A stretch of DNA of 64,000 bases, from NCBI GenBank assembly GCA_000378025.1, contig KB899087.1, positions 1,860,001-1,924,000 on the forward strand. Direction: 5' to 3'. The notes beneath the pieces were generated by a model. It saw only the letters and a program-made list of their open reading frames with translations. It did not search any database and had not been told where the DNA came from. Of this stretch, positions 1-8,007 are shown piece after piece. A program made the position numbers and the translations under genes. The stretch is from Xanthobacteraceae bacterium 501b (lineage in GTDB: Bacteria > Pseudomonadota > Alphaproteobacteria > Rhizobiales > Xanthobacteraceae). Each line of letters starts with the position of its first letter. Position 1 is the first letter of the stretch.

Positions 1-170
1 CGTTATTTTTGAAATCGTCGGTCTTGTGTCTCGACCTTACTGTCGCCTGCTGCCCAGGGACTTCCAGCGAATCCGGTCAGGCCCGCTCTGACCCAAAGCA
101 GCCCTCCCGACACACTGATGCGAAAGTCCGCCGTGCGCCGCCATCTCGGGCATTCAGGCACGCAGAAGGG

Positions 171-305
171 TCAGGCCCTCGCCAGCCGCTCGATGATGAG
201 GTCCGAGAGGGCGCGCAGACGTGGCAGGCGCCGCAAGTTACGACGAAAGCCGATCGAGGTGTCCCAGGAGCGCAGCTCCTCGTAAGCTTTTCTGGGCGAC
301 GCTCG
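171..305 (-). pseudogene. Short coding remnant, possible C-terminal tail of a lost regulator
   Basis: Leftward frame between the stop of the DUF6634-like gene and a stop at 171-173, encoding about 44 residues with a basic ELR..RRNLRRLPRLRAL..LIIERLA ending. The ending resembles the last residues of LysR-type regulators, but there is no ATG/GTG start with a ribosome site and no other recognisable part. It is best read as a gene remnant or as nothing. The whole 1-305 stretch shows no convincing complete gene. Confidence 0.15.
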
Positions 306-647
306 TCAGTGGTAGTGCTTGGAAAGGGGCTCCTTGGGGGGCGGCAATGCGGACGTGCCGAGGCGATACCAGCGACTGAGAGTGCGCGCGATTGTCCGGT
401 CCTCGCTGATCCACAGAACAGGACTGGTCGTGATCCATTGATCGCCCAGATGCGGATGGCCCACCGACTCCCCGATCAGCACCGGCATCTCGCCGTCGAT
501 CGCAACCATCCAGTTTTTCAGACCGACGGCGCCGATGAGATCGGTCTCCGAAGGCCGCCATCCTTTTGCCAGACGACGCAGATCGGCCGTCGCGGAAGCG
601 ACTTTTTCAGCCAAGCTGGGCATCGCTCGTTCTCCTGTCATTTGCAT
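306..647 (-). CDS. DUF6634-like small protein
   Basis: A 113-residue soluble protein with no signal peptide or membrane segment. The middle carries motifs I associate with DUF6634, a family of unknown function frequent on rhizobial plasmids and integrative elements: a GWRPSETDL stretch near residue 30, LIGESVGHP near 57, and TTSPVLWI followed by ARTLSRWYRLG near 72-97. Start 647 (MQMTGERAMP) is the longest ATG; the internal ATG at residue 9 (623) is also possible. Family assignment is from memory of the motif pattern, not a search. Its presence supports a mobile or plasmid origin for the left edge of the window. Confidence 0.55.
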   Translation of the reverse strand: MQMTGERAMPSLAEKVASATADLRRLAKGWRPSETDLIGAVGLKNWMVAIDGEMPVLIGESVGHPHLGDQWITTSPVLWISEDRTIARTLSRWYRLGTSALPPPKEPLSKHYH

Positions 648-779
648 GGGAGTGATGCAATTCCGTTCAGACGGAAGGCACGCCAGCGCCGCGCCAGTCG
701 CGCAGCGCCGCCGAGAGGTTGGCCCACCTTCGCTCGCGTGAGGGCAGCGGTGCCGAGCGCCGACTGCCCGAGATGCTGG

Positions 780-1043
780 TCAGCGGGTCCGGGCGTCCGC
801 GCCGAACTCGGCTTTCGCTCGCTCAAAAGCGATCCGTCTCCGGATTATGTCCGCCAGCGCTCCGATGATTGTCTCGATCTCGGAATCCAGGATCTCCGCG
901 AGCTCACCCGCGGCGCCGAGCAGCCTCTCAACGTCCGGCCCGGCGTTTGTCTGTTTGTCCACTATGAACCTCCATTGACGGGCATCAGGCACCCTCGGCA
1001 CTGGCGTGGGCGGCGTGCGCCTCTTCGCGGCAGGCATGTGCAC
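780..1043 (-). CDS. Hypothetical protein
   Basis: An 87-residue leftward frame. The second half (AGELAEILDSEIETIIGALADIIRRR) is an amphipathic acidic helix followed by a basic helix, so it could be a small helical protein. The N-terminal 20 residues are proline- and arginine-rich and may be upstream of the true start. No family recognised. It lies just upstream of the DUF6634-like gene on the same strand, so they may belong together, but this could also be a chance frame in GC-rich DNA. Confidence 0.25.
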   Translation of the reverse strand: MHMPAAKRRTPPTPVPRVPDARQWRFIVDKQTNAGPDVERLLGAAGELAEILDSEIETIIGALADIIRRRIAFERAKAEFGADARTR

Positions 1044-1136
1044 GCGAAAATTACCCGCGGCCCCGGGCTATGCGCCTGCGTCGAGAGCAGAACTCGTCTT
1101 CAATGGCCTCGCCGAACGAGCAATCGAGGATGAAGC

Positions 1137-1373
1137 TCAGATTTGGTTTGCCACTCTCAGCAGCGTACTCGGCTCGCACCGTAGATCATCGAAATCGGCA
1201 TCGATGACGTCATAGATTTCGTCATCGATGAGAATTGCCAACCTGCTTTGATCCCTCACCTTGTAGCGTTGGAGTGTTGCCAGATTTCTTTTGCGCCTGC
1301 CGGGACCTCGGCGCTCACCGCTGTTGGCGGTCAGTAGAGCATTCGTAGATTGAAAACGTCGGTCCGTGATCAT
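1137..1373 (-). CDS. Hypothetical protein
   Basis: A 78-residue frame starting MITDRRF, with GTGGAGAG just upstream as a possible ribosome site; an upstream in-frame start at 1385 is also open. It has a basic segment (RRGPGRRKR) followed by an acidic C-terminal half (DDEIYDVIDADFDDL). No family recognised. Third leftward small frame in a row in a region that otherwise looks like plasmid or genomic-island backbone. Confidence 0.25.
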   Translation of the reverse strand: MITDRRFQSTNALLTANSGERRGPGRRKRNLATLQRYKVRDQSRLAILIDDEIYDVIDADFDDLRCEPSTLLRVANQI

Positions 1374-1549
1374 GCGGCTCTCCACGGTTCATTGATGCCC
1401 GCAGCCAATCATGGCTGCCAAAGCCCTTGAATGATGGGAACGAAACGCACTTCCGATGAACGGATGGATGGGTCGCTCGGCTAGATTGCTTGCAGCGAAC
1501 CTAACGGCATCGCCGAGGCAAATGAGACGCCTTCATCCTATGAAAATAA

Positions 1550-1566
1550 TTATAGCATTGATATAA
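1550..1566. promoter_or_regulatory. 17-bp palindrome, copy 1 (possible XRE operator)
   Basis: The sequence TTATAGCATTGATATAA is an interrupted palindrome of the form TTATA-n-CA-n-TG-n-TATAA. A second copy of the same form lies at 1959-1975. The two bracket the XRE-type regulator gene at 1609-1905, which suggests operator sites, but binding is inferred. The surrounding 1386-1608 interval is AT-rich compared with the rest of the window and holds no gene I can support. Confidence 0.4.
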
Positions 1567-1608
1567 ATTTTGTCCACACGTTATGTCATATATGTTTAAC
1601 GCCCAACT

Positions 1609-1905
1609 TCATCTGGTCCGCCTCTTGGCCGATCGCGAACTGAGACTCTCTTCCTCGCTCGACCGATATACGACCACTCCGAGGACATCTTCACCGAACA
1701 CGAACTGCGCGCCTCCGGCTTCGAGTGCACGTCGTATACGGCCGATTATCTCATCGCGGGGCTCGACAAACCCGTTTTCGAAATCATTGATGGTCTTCTT
1801 CGACACGGCGGCCTGATGCCAAAGCCACGCCTGCGACACGTTGAGCAGGGTCCGCGCGGCCTGGCAAAGAAATCCAGGAATTGGCACTCCCGGCCGCAGA
1901 GGCAT
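1609..1905 (-). CDS. XRE-family helix-turn-helix regulator
   Basis: A 98-residue protein matching the small single-domain XRE/Cro type. CQAARTLLNVSQAWLWHQAAVSKKTI is the four-helix DNA-binding core (about residues 13-40), followed by the usual family tail INDFENG..P...I..IRRALEAGGAQFVFGED. The ATG at 1905 is chosen because the family starts just before the first helix; the frame continues upstream with unlikely sequence and the ribosome site here is weak. In related elements such proteins are autorepressors. Two copies of a 17-bp palindrome lie 54 bp upstream (1959-1975) and just past the gene (1550-1566), fitting autoregulation by inference. Confidence 0.65.
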   Translation of the reverse strand: MPLRPGVPIPGFLCQAARTLLNVSQAWLWHQAAVSKKTINDFENGFVEPRDEIIGRIRRALEAGGAQFVFGEDVLGVVVYRSSEEESLSSRSAKRRTR

Positions 1906-1958
1906 GAAGCTTGTCGAGGCCAATGGAAGGGGAGAGGCATTCTTCAGGTGAAATATTT

Positions 1959-1975
1959 TTATAGCACTGGTATAA
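1959..1975. promoter_or_regulatory. 17-bp palindrome, copy 2 (possible operator of the XRE gene)
   Basis: TTATAGCACTGGTATAA repeats the TTATA-n-CA-n-TG-n-TATAA form of copy 1, differing only at two of the free positions (T to C and A to G). It lies 54-70 bp upstream of the XRE start, where its TATAA-like arm could also contribute to a promoter -10 on the minus strand. Operator function is inferred from position and symmetry only. Confidence 0.45.
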
Positions 1976-2091
1976 TGCCAGGATTGGATTTGGTCGAGCT
2001 GCCGTTCCGGCTGGTCCAAATGACGACCGCCTTTCGAATGGGATACGTTCGTCGAAATCGCTCGCCTCATCGGATTGCCGTCGCGCTTCCG

Positions 2092-2532
2092 TCACCACTC
2101 GCCGCGAATTCCAAGCAGATCAACGCTCGAAATCTCTACCGTCGGCCAACAGCGTATGACGAATCCGTGGGCCTTGACGTAATGATACACCAGCGAAGCC
2201 CTAATGCGGTTAGGCATAGGATATGGGCCTTTCCGACAGACAAGTTGCGGAGTGCCCTGGACGGCCGATCGCGCCGTGAATCCTTGCTCTTCAATCCTGA
2301 GGGACCAGGCAGCCCTCAGGAGATGACACATGCGCAGCCCGAACCGAGGACGGGGTGCCGTGAACACCAAGCCGAGTAATTTCCAGGTATTCGCCTTTCG
2401 GATCTTGCATTGCCTCTCGACGCCGGGTATCAGGGTGAACTCTTCAGAGGTAACCATGCACTCCAACGACATCATAGCGATACGCGATCGGCGGCACGTC
2501 CGCGGTCGGGTCAATGTCTTGGCAGTGCGCAC
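2092..2532 (-). CDS. Hypothetical protein, doubtful
   Basis: A 146-residue leftward frame with several internal ATG starts (residues 20, 21 and 26). It contains a plausible helix (MCHLLRAAWSLRIEEQ, residues 68-83) and no motif I recognise. It opposes another long frame (1816-2379), so at most one can be real. Listed only because no other gene explains this stretch. The following 2533-2776 interval holds nothing recognisable apart from the ribosome site of the small frame at 2777. Confidence 0.2.
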   Translation of the reverse strand: MRTAKTLTRPRTCRRSRIAMMSLECMVTSEEFTLIPGVERQCKIRKANTWKLLGLVFTAPRPRFGLRMCHLLRAAWSLRIEEQGFTARSAVQGTPQLVCRKGPYPMPNRIRASLVYHYVKAHGFVIRCWPTVEISSVDLLGIRGEW

Positions 2533-2776
2533 TGCCTGAGAGCTACCCTATCCGCTACGTCCCGCCGTCAAGGCCTCGGATTTGATCCGTGGCTCGTGCG
2601 GGAATGCAAAGCTGATCACTTCCCTCCCGGACTGACTTCGAACCCCGCGAGTGATCGCGGGCTCACCTAGAGGATGCCGCGCCCACCGGTGACGATCGAC
2701 AGATCGAATCCGGGCGGGTCTGACCATCCTCCGTCGTCTGCAACCAGCGCCAAGCGCTCACCAGGAGGAGTGGTCA

Positions 2777-2857
2777 ATGTTCGACGTCATCGATTTCCGC
2801 CGCGCCCTCCCCAGCACCCGTCTCCCGATAGCGCGCTCGATACGCAGCGCGGGCTGA
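2777..2857 (+). CDS. 26-residue leader-like ORF before the TnsA-like gene
   Basis: An ATG preceded at 8 bp by a perfect AGGAGG site (2763-2768), encoding MFDVIDFRRALPSTRL and ten more residues before TGA. It ends 68 bp before the GTG of the TnsA-like gene and is in a different frame. It may be a leader peptide or the remains of a gene start that once fed the transposon operon. The ribosome site is far better than those of the neighbouring small frames. Confidence 0.3.
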   Translation: MFDVIDFRRALPSTRLPIARSIRSAG

Positions 2858-2925
2858 GCCCCGTTCTGCTTCGACCGCCGAAATCAACCGCGCTGTTTCA
2901 GCCGCGGAATCAGGAGATATGCGCC

Positions 2926-3600
2926 GTGAATACTTCGTCTGACGCAGAAATTTATTTCCCTGAGCGGAGCCGCGCCTCGCGCCCCATGCCTCTGCGCTCC
3001 ACCGCTTCCTATCGTGGAACCATCGTCGACCGCGCGCGGAACAGAGCGTTCAACTATGAGAGCCACCTTGAGCGAGACTTCCTTTACGTAACGTTGGTCT
3101 CCCGCGACGTGGCCGATGTCCATGAGCAGCCGCCCGCGGTCTATTACAAGGATCGGTCCGGCCGCCAGAAGAAGCACACCTTTGACGCACTGTTGCTCCT
3201 GCGCGATGGCCGGCGGGTCGCGGTGGCGCTCAAGCCGAGCGGGCGTGTCGCTCGGTCCGGGATCCAGAGCACTCTGGAACTCATCCGGGCCCAGGTCGGC
3301 CCCAACTTCGCCGATCTCTACGTGCTCCGCACCGAGCAGCATGCTCATCCCGATGACGCCGCCGATGCTCGCCTCGTTCTTCGCGCACGGGGCTTTGTCG
3401 ACCCGATGGCGGATCGCATCGCGATGGAACTGGCGGCGAAGCTTGATGGCTGGTGCCGCCTTGGAGACCTCGCGCGCGCAATCGGCGCCGGTGGCTCCGG
3501 CTTCAATGCCGCGGTGCGCTTGATCGGTTCGGGCGTCCTGATCGTCAAGGACCAGACCCGCATCTCGGCCGACTGCCTCGTCCGCATCCGGCCGAACTGA
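2926..3600 (+). CDS. TnsA-like transposon endonuclease
   Basis: A 224-residue protein resembling the TnsA N-terminal endonuclease domain, which nicks the 5' ends of Tn7-like transposons. The PD-(D/E)xK-type pattern is visible: E49 (SHLERDF), D87 (HTFDALL) and K103 (VALKPS). Tn7 TnsA has Q-x-K at the last site; here the Q position is A101. The C-terminal part (about 150-220) looks like a small winged-helix segment. The GTG at 2926 is chosen because AGGAGA lies 9 bp upstream and the frame before it is compositionally unlike protein. It is directly upstream of the transposase gene, 26 bp apart. Confidence 0.75.
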   Translation: MNTSSDAEIYFPERSRASRPMPLRSTASYRGTIVDRARNRAFNYESHLERDFLYVTLVSRDVADVHEQPPAVYYKDRSGRQKKHTFDALLLLRDGRRVAVALKPSGRVARSGIQSTLELIRAQVGPNFADLYVLRTEQHAHPDDAADARLVLRARGFVDPMADRIAMELAAKLDGWCRLGDLARAIGAGGSGFNAAVRLIGSGVLIVKDQTRISADCLVRIRPN

Positions 3601-3626
3601 AACCAACCCGAACAACGGAGGTGCAC

Positions 3627-5957
3627 ATGATGACCAGCGCGCAGCCTGATTACAGGCCCCGCGGAAACTTTGGCTTTCCGGTCGGGCATGTCTTCGCCAT
3701 CACCGGTCCGGAAGAACGGCTCTATCAGTTCGTCAGCCGGATTCGCGATGTGGTGACCATCCGCCCGGTGGCACCGCCGCATTTGGACCAGCTCATCAGC
3801 GGACGGGAGTTCGACGACCTTGTCGCCACCGGCAAGATCGATCCGCGCTACGAGGACAACAAGCCGAGCATGCGCGCGGCCCGTATCCGCCATCACGGTG
3901 CCTGCCTCGATGTTCCGCAGGAAGAACGGAACGTGCTGGATTTTCATTGGAAGCTCTGTCGGCGCATCCACGACATGCATGCAGCCCGTGAGATCAGCAT
4001 GACCGACGAAGCCATGCGTCCTGCCATCGCCCAGGTGGCAGCTGCGCTGACCTTTGGCGAAGAGGCGGCCGCCGAGGAGATGTCGAACGGGAATATCGGT
4101 CGCAGGCGCGGCAGCAAGAAGGCGCTTCCCGCCGCAAGAGAACGCAGGCTCAAGGCCCGCAAGGCTCGGGTGGTGTTCGAGGCCCCCAGCCCGAGCACGG
4201 TCCGCGCCTACATCCGTCGGCTTGTCGACGGTGAATGGGACATCCGGGAACTCAGGGATCGGCGGAAGGGGCGCAGCGGGTTTCACGCCCCTCGGCTCGC
4301 GACCGCCCAGTCCTACCAGATCATGCAGCGCTGGGTGATGGCCTATCTCGACCGGAACCGCCCCACTGCCGCTCTGCTGCACAAGCTGATGATCGGGTCT
4401 GCTTGCATCGAGAATCTCCGTGCAACCGGAGAGCATGAAGACCTCGACACCTTTGCGAGCGTGAACGCGAAGCGGGCCAACGATAATCTGCCGCCTTTGC
4501 AGGTTCCCTCGCTGAGCACATTCGAACGCGCCATTCGAAGGATCGACAAGTTTCAGGTCGTGTGCGCGCGGCACGGGCCCAAGGCGGCCCGTGCGCAGTG
4601 CCACATCGTCGGTCGTCGCGTCGGCCCCCTGGCTGCGGGCGAACGCGTCGCCATCGACAATTGGCTCGGCCAGCTCATGGTGCTGAAGCTTCCCAAGGAA
4701 TTCTGGAGCGGCCTGGACGACGAGAGCGTCAACACCCTCCTCAAGCAGCGGCTTACCGTCTGCATCGCGATCTGCGAAGCGACCAAGGTCGTTCTCGGCA
4801 TCCGGCTGTCGCTCAACCCGAATGAGCAGACGTCGCTGGAAACGCTGGAGATGGTGTGTCGGGACAGGACCGACGTGGCATTGGCCGCCGGTTGCCGTGA
4901 AGCATGGAACCATGTGCTTACCCCCGAGGAGGTGGTCAGCGACTCGGGTAGCGAGTTCATCGCGTACCGTTTCCGCGCCGCCGTGACGGATCTGGCGTCC
5001 CACAATGAGATCGGCAAGGCGGGGCATCCGGACGCGAGAGCCTGCATCGAACGGTTCAACGGGACGCTGGATCGCCAGCTCATGCCCCTGTTCCAGGGGC
5101 GCACCTTCTCCGGGATCGCAGAGAAGGGGAAATACGATCCGGCCGCCGTTGCCAATGTCACGGCTGAGGTTCTCGGCAAGGCGCTGGTCCGCTGGGTCGT
5201 GGATGTCTACCACAACGAGCCTCATGCCGGTCTCGGCGGAGAAACCCCGAATGACGCCTGGGCGCGGCTTAGCGAGGAATACCAGGTGCGCCCTCCGCCG
5301 TCCCCGGCCGTGATGCGTGCCGTCTTCGGCTTCAATGACCTTCGTCAGATCCAGAACCGGGGCATCCGGTTCATGGGCCTCTTCTATCGCCGCAGCGCCG
5401 ACAACAGGCTCGCCAAGCTGCGCCAGCGGATCGGACAGAAGAAAGTCCGCATTCGTGCTGATCTGCGCAACCTCGGCGCGATCTCGGTCTGCGCGGATGA
5501 AGCAGGGGCCACCTGGTTCACCGTTCATTGCGACTTCGACTGGATGGAGGGGGTGAGCGCCCATGAATGGCTCGCCACCGTGAACCGCACTCGGCAGCGG
5601 CACGCTGACCTCGCGAAGCTGCGCGAACCTGTCGTTCTGGCCGCCCTTCAGGACATTCGGCAGATGGCCAGGGTGTCGGCCGTGGCGGCTGGGATCGGTC
5701 CCTCCACCATGACGGCGGAGATGCTGCTGCACCACGAACAGGAGGCGTGCAAGCACCTGGACATCAGGCCCGCTGAAGAGAGGGGCACCACTTTCGAGGG
5801 GATCATCGACGCGCCTTGGAATTCGTGTGTGGCGAGCGTTGACGAAGGCGGCGGTGAACCCGTGGCGATGAATGAAGATGCAGCGGACAAGCCCGAAGGC
5901 TCCGTTTCCCGCCGGCGCCGTGGTCTCGGGTCCAGCTTTCTGAAGGAGGGGGAATGA
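3627..5957 (+). CDS. TnsB/TniA-like DDE transposase
   Basis: A 776-residue transposase of the Mu/TnsB/TniA group, which cuts 3' ends and joins them to target DNA. The integrase-fold core holds a DDE triad: D344 (VAIDNW), D439 (VSDSGSEF) and E475 (CIERFNG), with 35 residues between the last two, as usual. The C-terminal Mu-type beta-barrel region follows (about 530-680), and the tail ends in a short basic RRRRG-like segment that could contact the ATPase. Start ATG 3627 has GGAGG 5 bp upstream; a second ATG follows at once. The stop overlaps the ATPase start (ATGA). Confidence 0.9.
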   Translation: MMTSAQPDYRPRGNFGFPVGHVFAITGPEERLYQFVSRIRDVVTIRPVAPPHLDQLISGREFDDLVATGKIDPRYEDNKPSMRAARIRHHGACLDVPQEERNVLDFHWKLCRRIHDMHAAREISMTDEAMRPAIAQVAAALTFGEEAAAEEMSNGNIGRRRGSKKALPAARERRLKARKARVVFEAPSPSTVRAYIRRLVDGEWDIRELRDRRKGRSGFHAPRLATAQSYQIMQRWVMAYLDRNRPTAALLHKLMIGSACIENLRATGEHEDLDTFASVNAKRANDNLPPLQVPSLSTFERAIRRIDKFQVVCARHGPKAARAQCHIVGRRVGPLAAGERVAIDNWLGQLMVLKLPKEFWSGLDDESVNTLLKQRLTVCIAICEATKVVLGIRLSLNPNEQTSLETLEMVCRDRTDVALAAGCREAWNHVLTPEEVVSDSGSEFIAYRFRAAVTDLASHNEIGKAGHPDARACIERFNGTLDRQLMPLFQGRTFSGIAEKGKYDPAAVANVTAEVLGKALVRWVVDVYHNEPHAGLGGETPNDAWARLSEEYQVRPPPSPAVMRAVFGFNDLRQIQNRGIRFMGLFYRRSADNRLAKLRQRIGQKKVRIRADLRNLGAISVCADEAGATWFTVHCDFDWMEGVSAHEWLATVNRTRQRHADLAKLREPVVLAALQDIRQMARVSAVAAGIGPSTMTAEMLLHHEQEACKHLDIRPAEERGTTFEGIIDAPWNSCVASVDEGGGEPVAMNEDAADKPEGSVSRRRRGLGSSFLKEGE

Positions 5958-7036
5958 CCACGACCATTTCGGAACCGACGAAGGACGACGCGTTCCTTCA
6001 GCGCGTCCTCGAAAATCAGTCCGAGAAGCGGCGCCGCGTGAATGAGGCGATGGCGCGCGTCACGTCCGTTTACCTGCCGACGGAGTTCGGTGACCAGGTG
6101 AGTCAGCAGATCGACTGGCTGCTGGATTCCATGCTGGTTGAACTCGGTCGGCAGCCCGGAGCGCCCGTGCCGAAAGGGACCATTCGGGGTGGTCGGGCAT
6201 TGGTGATCGTCGGTGAGGCGGGTGCCGGAAAGTCGCGAATCCTGCGGCACACCTTCCAGTCGCGCCCGGAATTCAGCGGGTTCGGAACGGAAGATCGGTC
6301 CTCGCCGCTCCTGTCCGTGGTCGCGCCCTCGCCCTTCACCCTCGGCGCCCTCGGCAACGAGATCGCCCGGCGCCTTGGCTACCATGGCAGGAGAGAGATC
6401 AAGCACTCCCAGGTGTGGGGCTTCGTTCGGACTCTCATGAAGGAGAATGGAATTCGCATCCTCCACATCGACGAGGGGCAGCACGGTGCCGAGATCATCT
6501 CCGGCAGCATGCTTCAGGAGATGGAGAACACCCTCAAGCGCATGATGGAGGAAAGCGAATGGCAGACCTGGCTCATCCTGTCGGGCTGCCCGACGCTGGC
6601 CCGTTTCTGCCAGTCCGATGAATCCATGATGCGGCGGGTGCGCGTGCTGAGGTTCCATCGGCTGCGCTTCCCGGACCACGCGGAAGCGGTCAAGGGCATC
6701 GTGCGGAGCATCGCGCGGCTGTGCCCTGGCATCGAGCATGAAGCGATCCTCACCGACGAGTTCGCTGCCCGGCTCCTGCATGCGGCCCTGTATCAGTTCG
6801 GCATCCTCGTCGAATACGTCCAGGATGCCATCGGCGAGTGCCTGTTGGCCTCCTCGGACAGCTTGTCGGTCGCCCATTTCGCCGACGTCTACGCGATCCG
6901 GACGGGTGAGCTGGCGGACGATCTCAATCCATTCATCGCCAGGGATTGGGAGACGGTCACCGTCGAGCGCGCGCTTCATGAAGAGCCCACCGATGCGACG
7001 CGGGCAGCTCCGTCGCGCCAGAAACGCAAAGGTTGA
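5954..7036 (+). CDS. tniB: TnsC/TniB-like AAA+ transposition ATPase
   Basis: A 360-residue AAA+ protein that in this family forms filaments on DNA and links target selection to the transposase. Walker A is GEAGAGKS (87-94), Walker B is ILHIDEGQ (169-176), and LSGCPTLARF further on fits the sensor region of TniB/TnsC. It overlaps the transposase stop by four bases, implying translational coupling. Length is usual for TniB. With a separate TniQ downstream, the set resembles Tn5053-type machinery with an added TnsA-like protein. Confidence 0.9.
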   Translation: MTTTISEPTKDDAFLQRVLENQSEKRRRVNEAMARVTSVYLPTEFGDQVSQQIDWLLDSMLVELGRQPGAPVPKGTIRGGRALVIVGEAGAGKSRILRHTFQSRPEFSGFGTEDRSSPLLSVVAPSPFTLGALGNEIARRLGYHGRREIKHSQVWGFVRTLMKENGIRILHIDEGQHGAEIISGSMLQEMENTLKRMMEESEWQTWLILSGCPTLARFCQSDESMMRRVRVLRFHRLRFPDHAEAVKGIVRSIARLCPGIEHEAILTDEFAARLLHAALYQFGILVEYVQDAIGECLLASSDSLSVAHFADVYAIRTGELADDLNPFIARDWETVTVERALHEEPTDATRAAPSRQKRKG

Positions 7037-7049
7037 AAGGAACCCGGAA

Positions 7050-7919
7050 GTGAATTTGCCTTGGACCCTCACGCCCGGCTTGCTCGAGATGCCGTCCGAC
7101 TTCGCCTCCCGCCTTGCAGCGCGGAACTGTCGGGATGACCTCCACGATTTTTGCCGGGATTTCGATCTCGATGTGCAAGGACTCGTGGACGGCAGCACGG
7201 AAGTGATCGTCCAACTTGCACGTCTCGCCGGGATCGATGCAGAGACGATCGGTCGGGAGGCCTTCGTCCGCATCGGTCGCGAGCGCCGCTACCTTCATAA
7301 GGGGCATGAATTCCTCATCTCCAACCTGTCCCGGGACCGGGTGCGGGTGTGCCCCGCCTGTCTCGAAGAGGATGTCTCCCGCCACGATTTCCGTGTCCTG
7401 GCCCGCCCCTATCGGCGTAGCACCTGGCTGATCGACTATGTGCGCACGTGCCCCCTCCACGACCTCTCGCTGGTTACGGTCGGCACCGGCTCGATGGTGG
7501 CGCGCCGGCACGACACGTCCCAGGTGCTGGCGATGGCGCTGCCGCAGCTGGGCACGCTTACCGGACAGGCGGTGAAGAGAGAGCCGTCTTCATTCGAAAC
7601 CTATGTCCGGGGATGCCTCGATGGAACGGCCGCGCCTTCGCCGTGGCCGGATGCACTTCCCCTCCATGCCGTCATGCGCCTGAGCGCGATGGTCGGAGGT
7701 TCGGAAGTCCGTGGCCCGCAAGTGGCTATAGACAGCCTGGCGGACCCGGAAAGATGGGAGGCGGAGGCCGTGGGCTTCGATATCCTGGCGGGCGGCGAGG
7801 TGGAGATCTTCGCCTTCCTGGATCGCCTGCAATCTTCCTTCCTAGACGGCCATGTGCGCCATGGCCCCCATCCGCTGTTCGGGCACCTGTATGAATGGTT
7901 GGCTGTTGAATTCCATTGA
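7050..7919 (+). pseudogene. tniQ: TniQ, C-terminally truncated by IS21 insertion
   Basis: TniQ proteins choose the target site for Tn5053/Tn7-like transposons. The frame has the family's N-terminal hallmark, a zinc-binding array VCPACLEED...CPLHD at about residues 98-137, after a conserved opening PWTLTPGLLEMPSDF. The GTG at 7050 has AAAGGAA upstream. Only about 284 native residues remain: from 7904 the codons belong to the left end of the IS21 element, which supplies the stop. Normal TniQ proteins are usually longer. The remainder is not present after the insertion, so the gene is probably inactive, although the zinc-binding half is intact. Confidence 0.8.
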
Positions 7920-7929
7920 GATCTGACCC
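7904..7929 (+). repeat. IS21 left terminal inverted repeat
   Basis: Outer terminal repeat beginning TG; pairs with 10375-10400 at 21 of 26 positions. It supplies the stop codon that ends the truncated tniQ frame. Confidence 0.85.
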
Positions 7930-7936
7930 GTCTGCC

Positions 7937-7963
7937 GGGGATTTTTCCATCGAGAAGTGACCC
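7937..7963 (+). repeat. IS21 left inner repeat
   Basis: Its complement reads GGGTCACTTCTCGATGGAAA, matching the inner right repeat GGGTCACTTCTCAGTGGAAA. It is likely a second transposase-binding site. Confidence 0.75.
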
Positions 7964-8007
7964 ATGTTTTCACCACGTCTCACGCGGGCTACGCGGGGGA
8001 CAGCGGA

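Larger units (their letters stand above)
2926..7903 (+). mobile_element. Tn7/Tn5053-like transposon core, right end lost
   Basis: Four consecutive co-directional genes encode a TnsA-like endonuclease, a Mu/TnsB/TniA-type DDE transposase, a TnsC/TniB-type AAA+ ATPase and TniQ, in the order typical of Tn7-like elements. tnsB and tnsC overlap by 4 bp. The last gene is cut by an IS21-family insertion at 7904, and no continuation of tniQ is found beyond that insertion, so the right end and any cargo are gone. I could not locate a left terminal repeat with confidence; the limits given are simply the first gene start and the IS21 junction. Confidence 0.8.

Noticed and set aside
9-1133. A 374-codon rightward frame at the window start
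   Set aside because: Low-complexity R/S/P-rich translation overlapping the DUF6634-like gene on the other strand; no start site or motif.
3345-5756. A very long leftward open frame (over 800 codons) across the TnsA-TnsB region
   Set aside because: It is the opposite-strand shadow of the transposase gene; composition is H/R/P/G-rich and no family motif is present, while the rightward frame has a complete DDE transposase.
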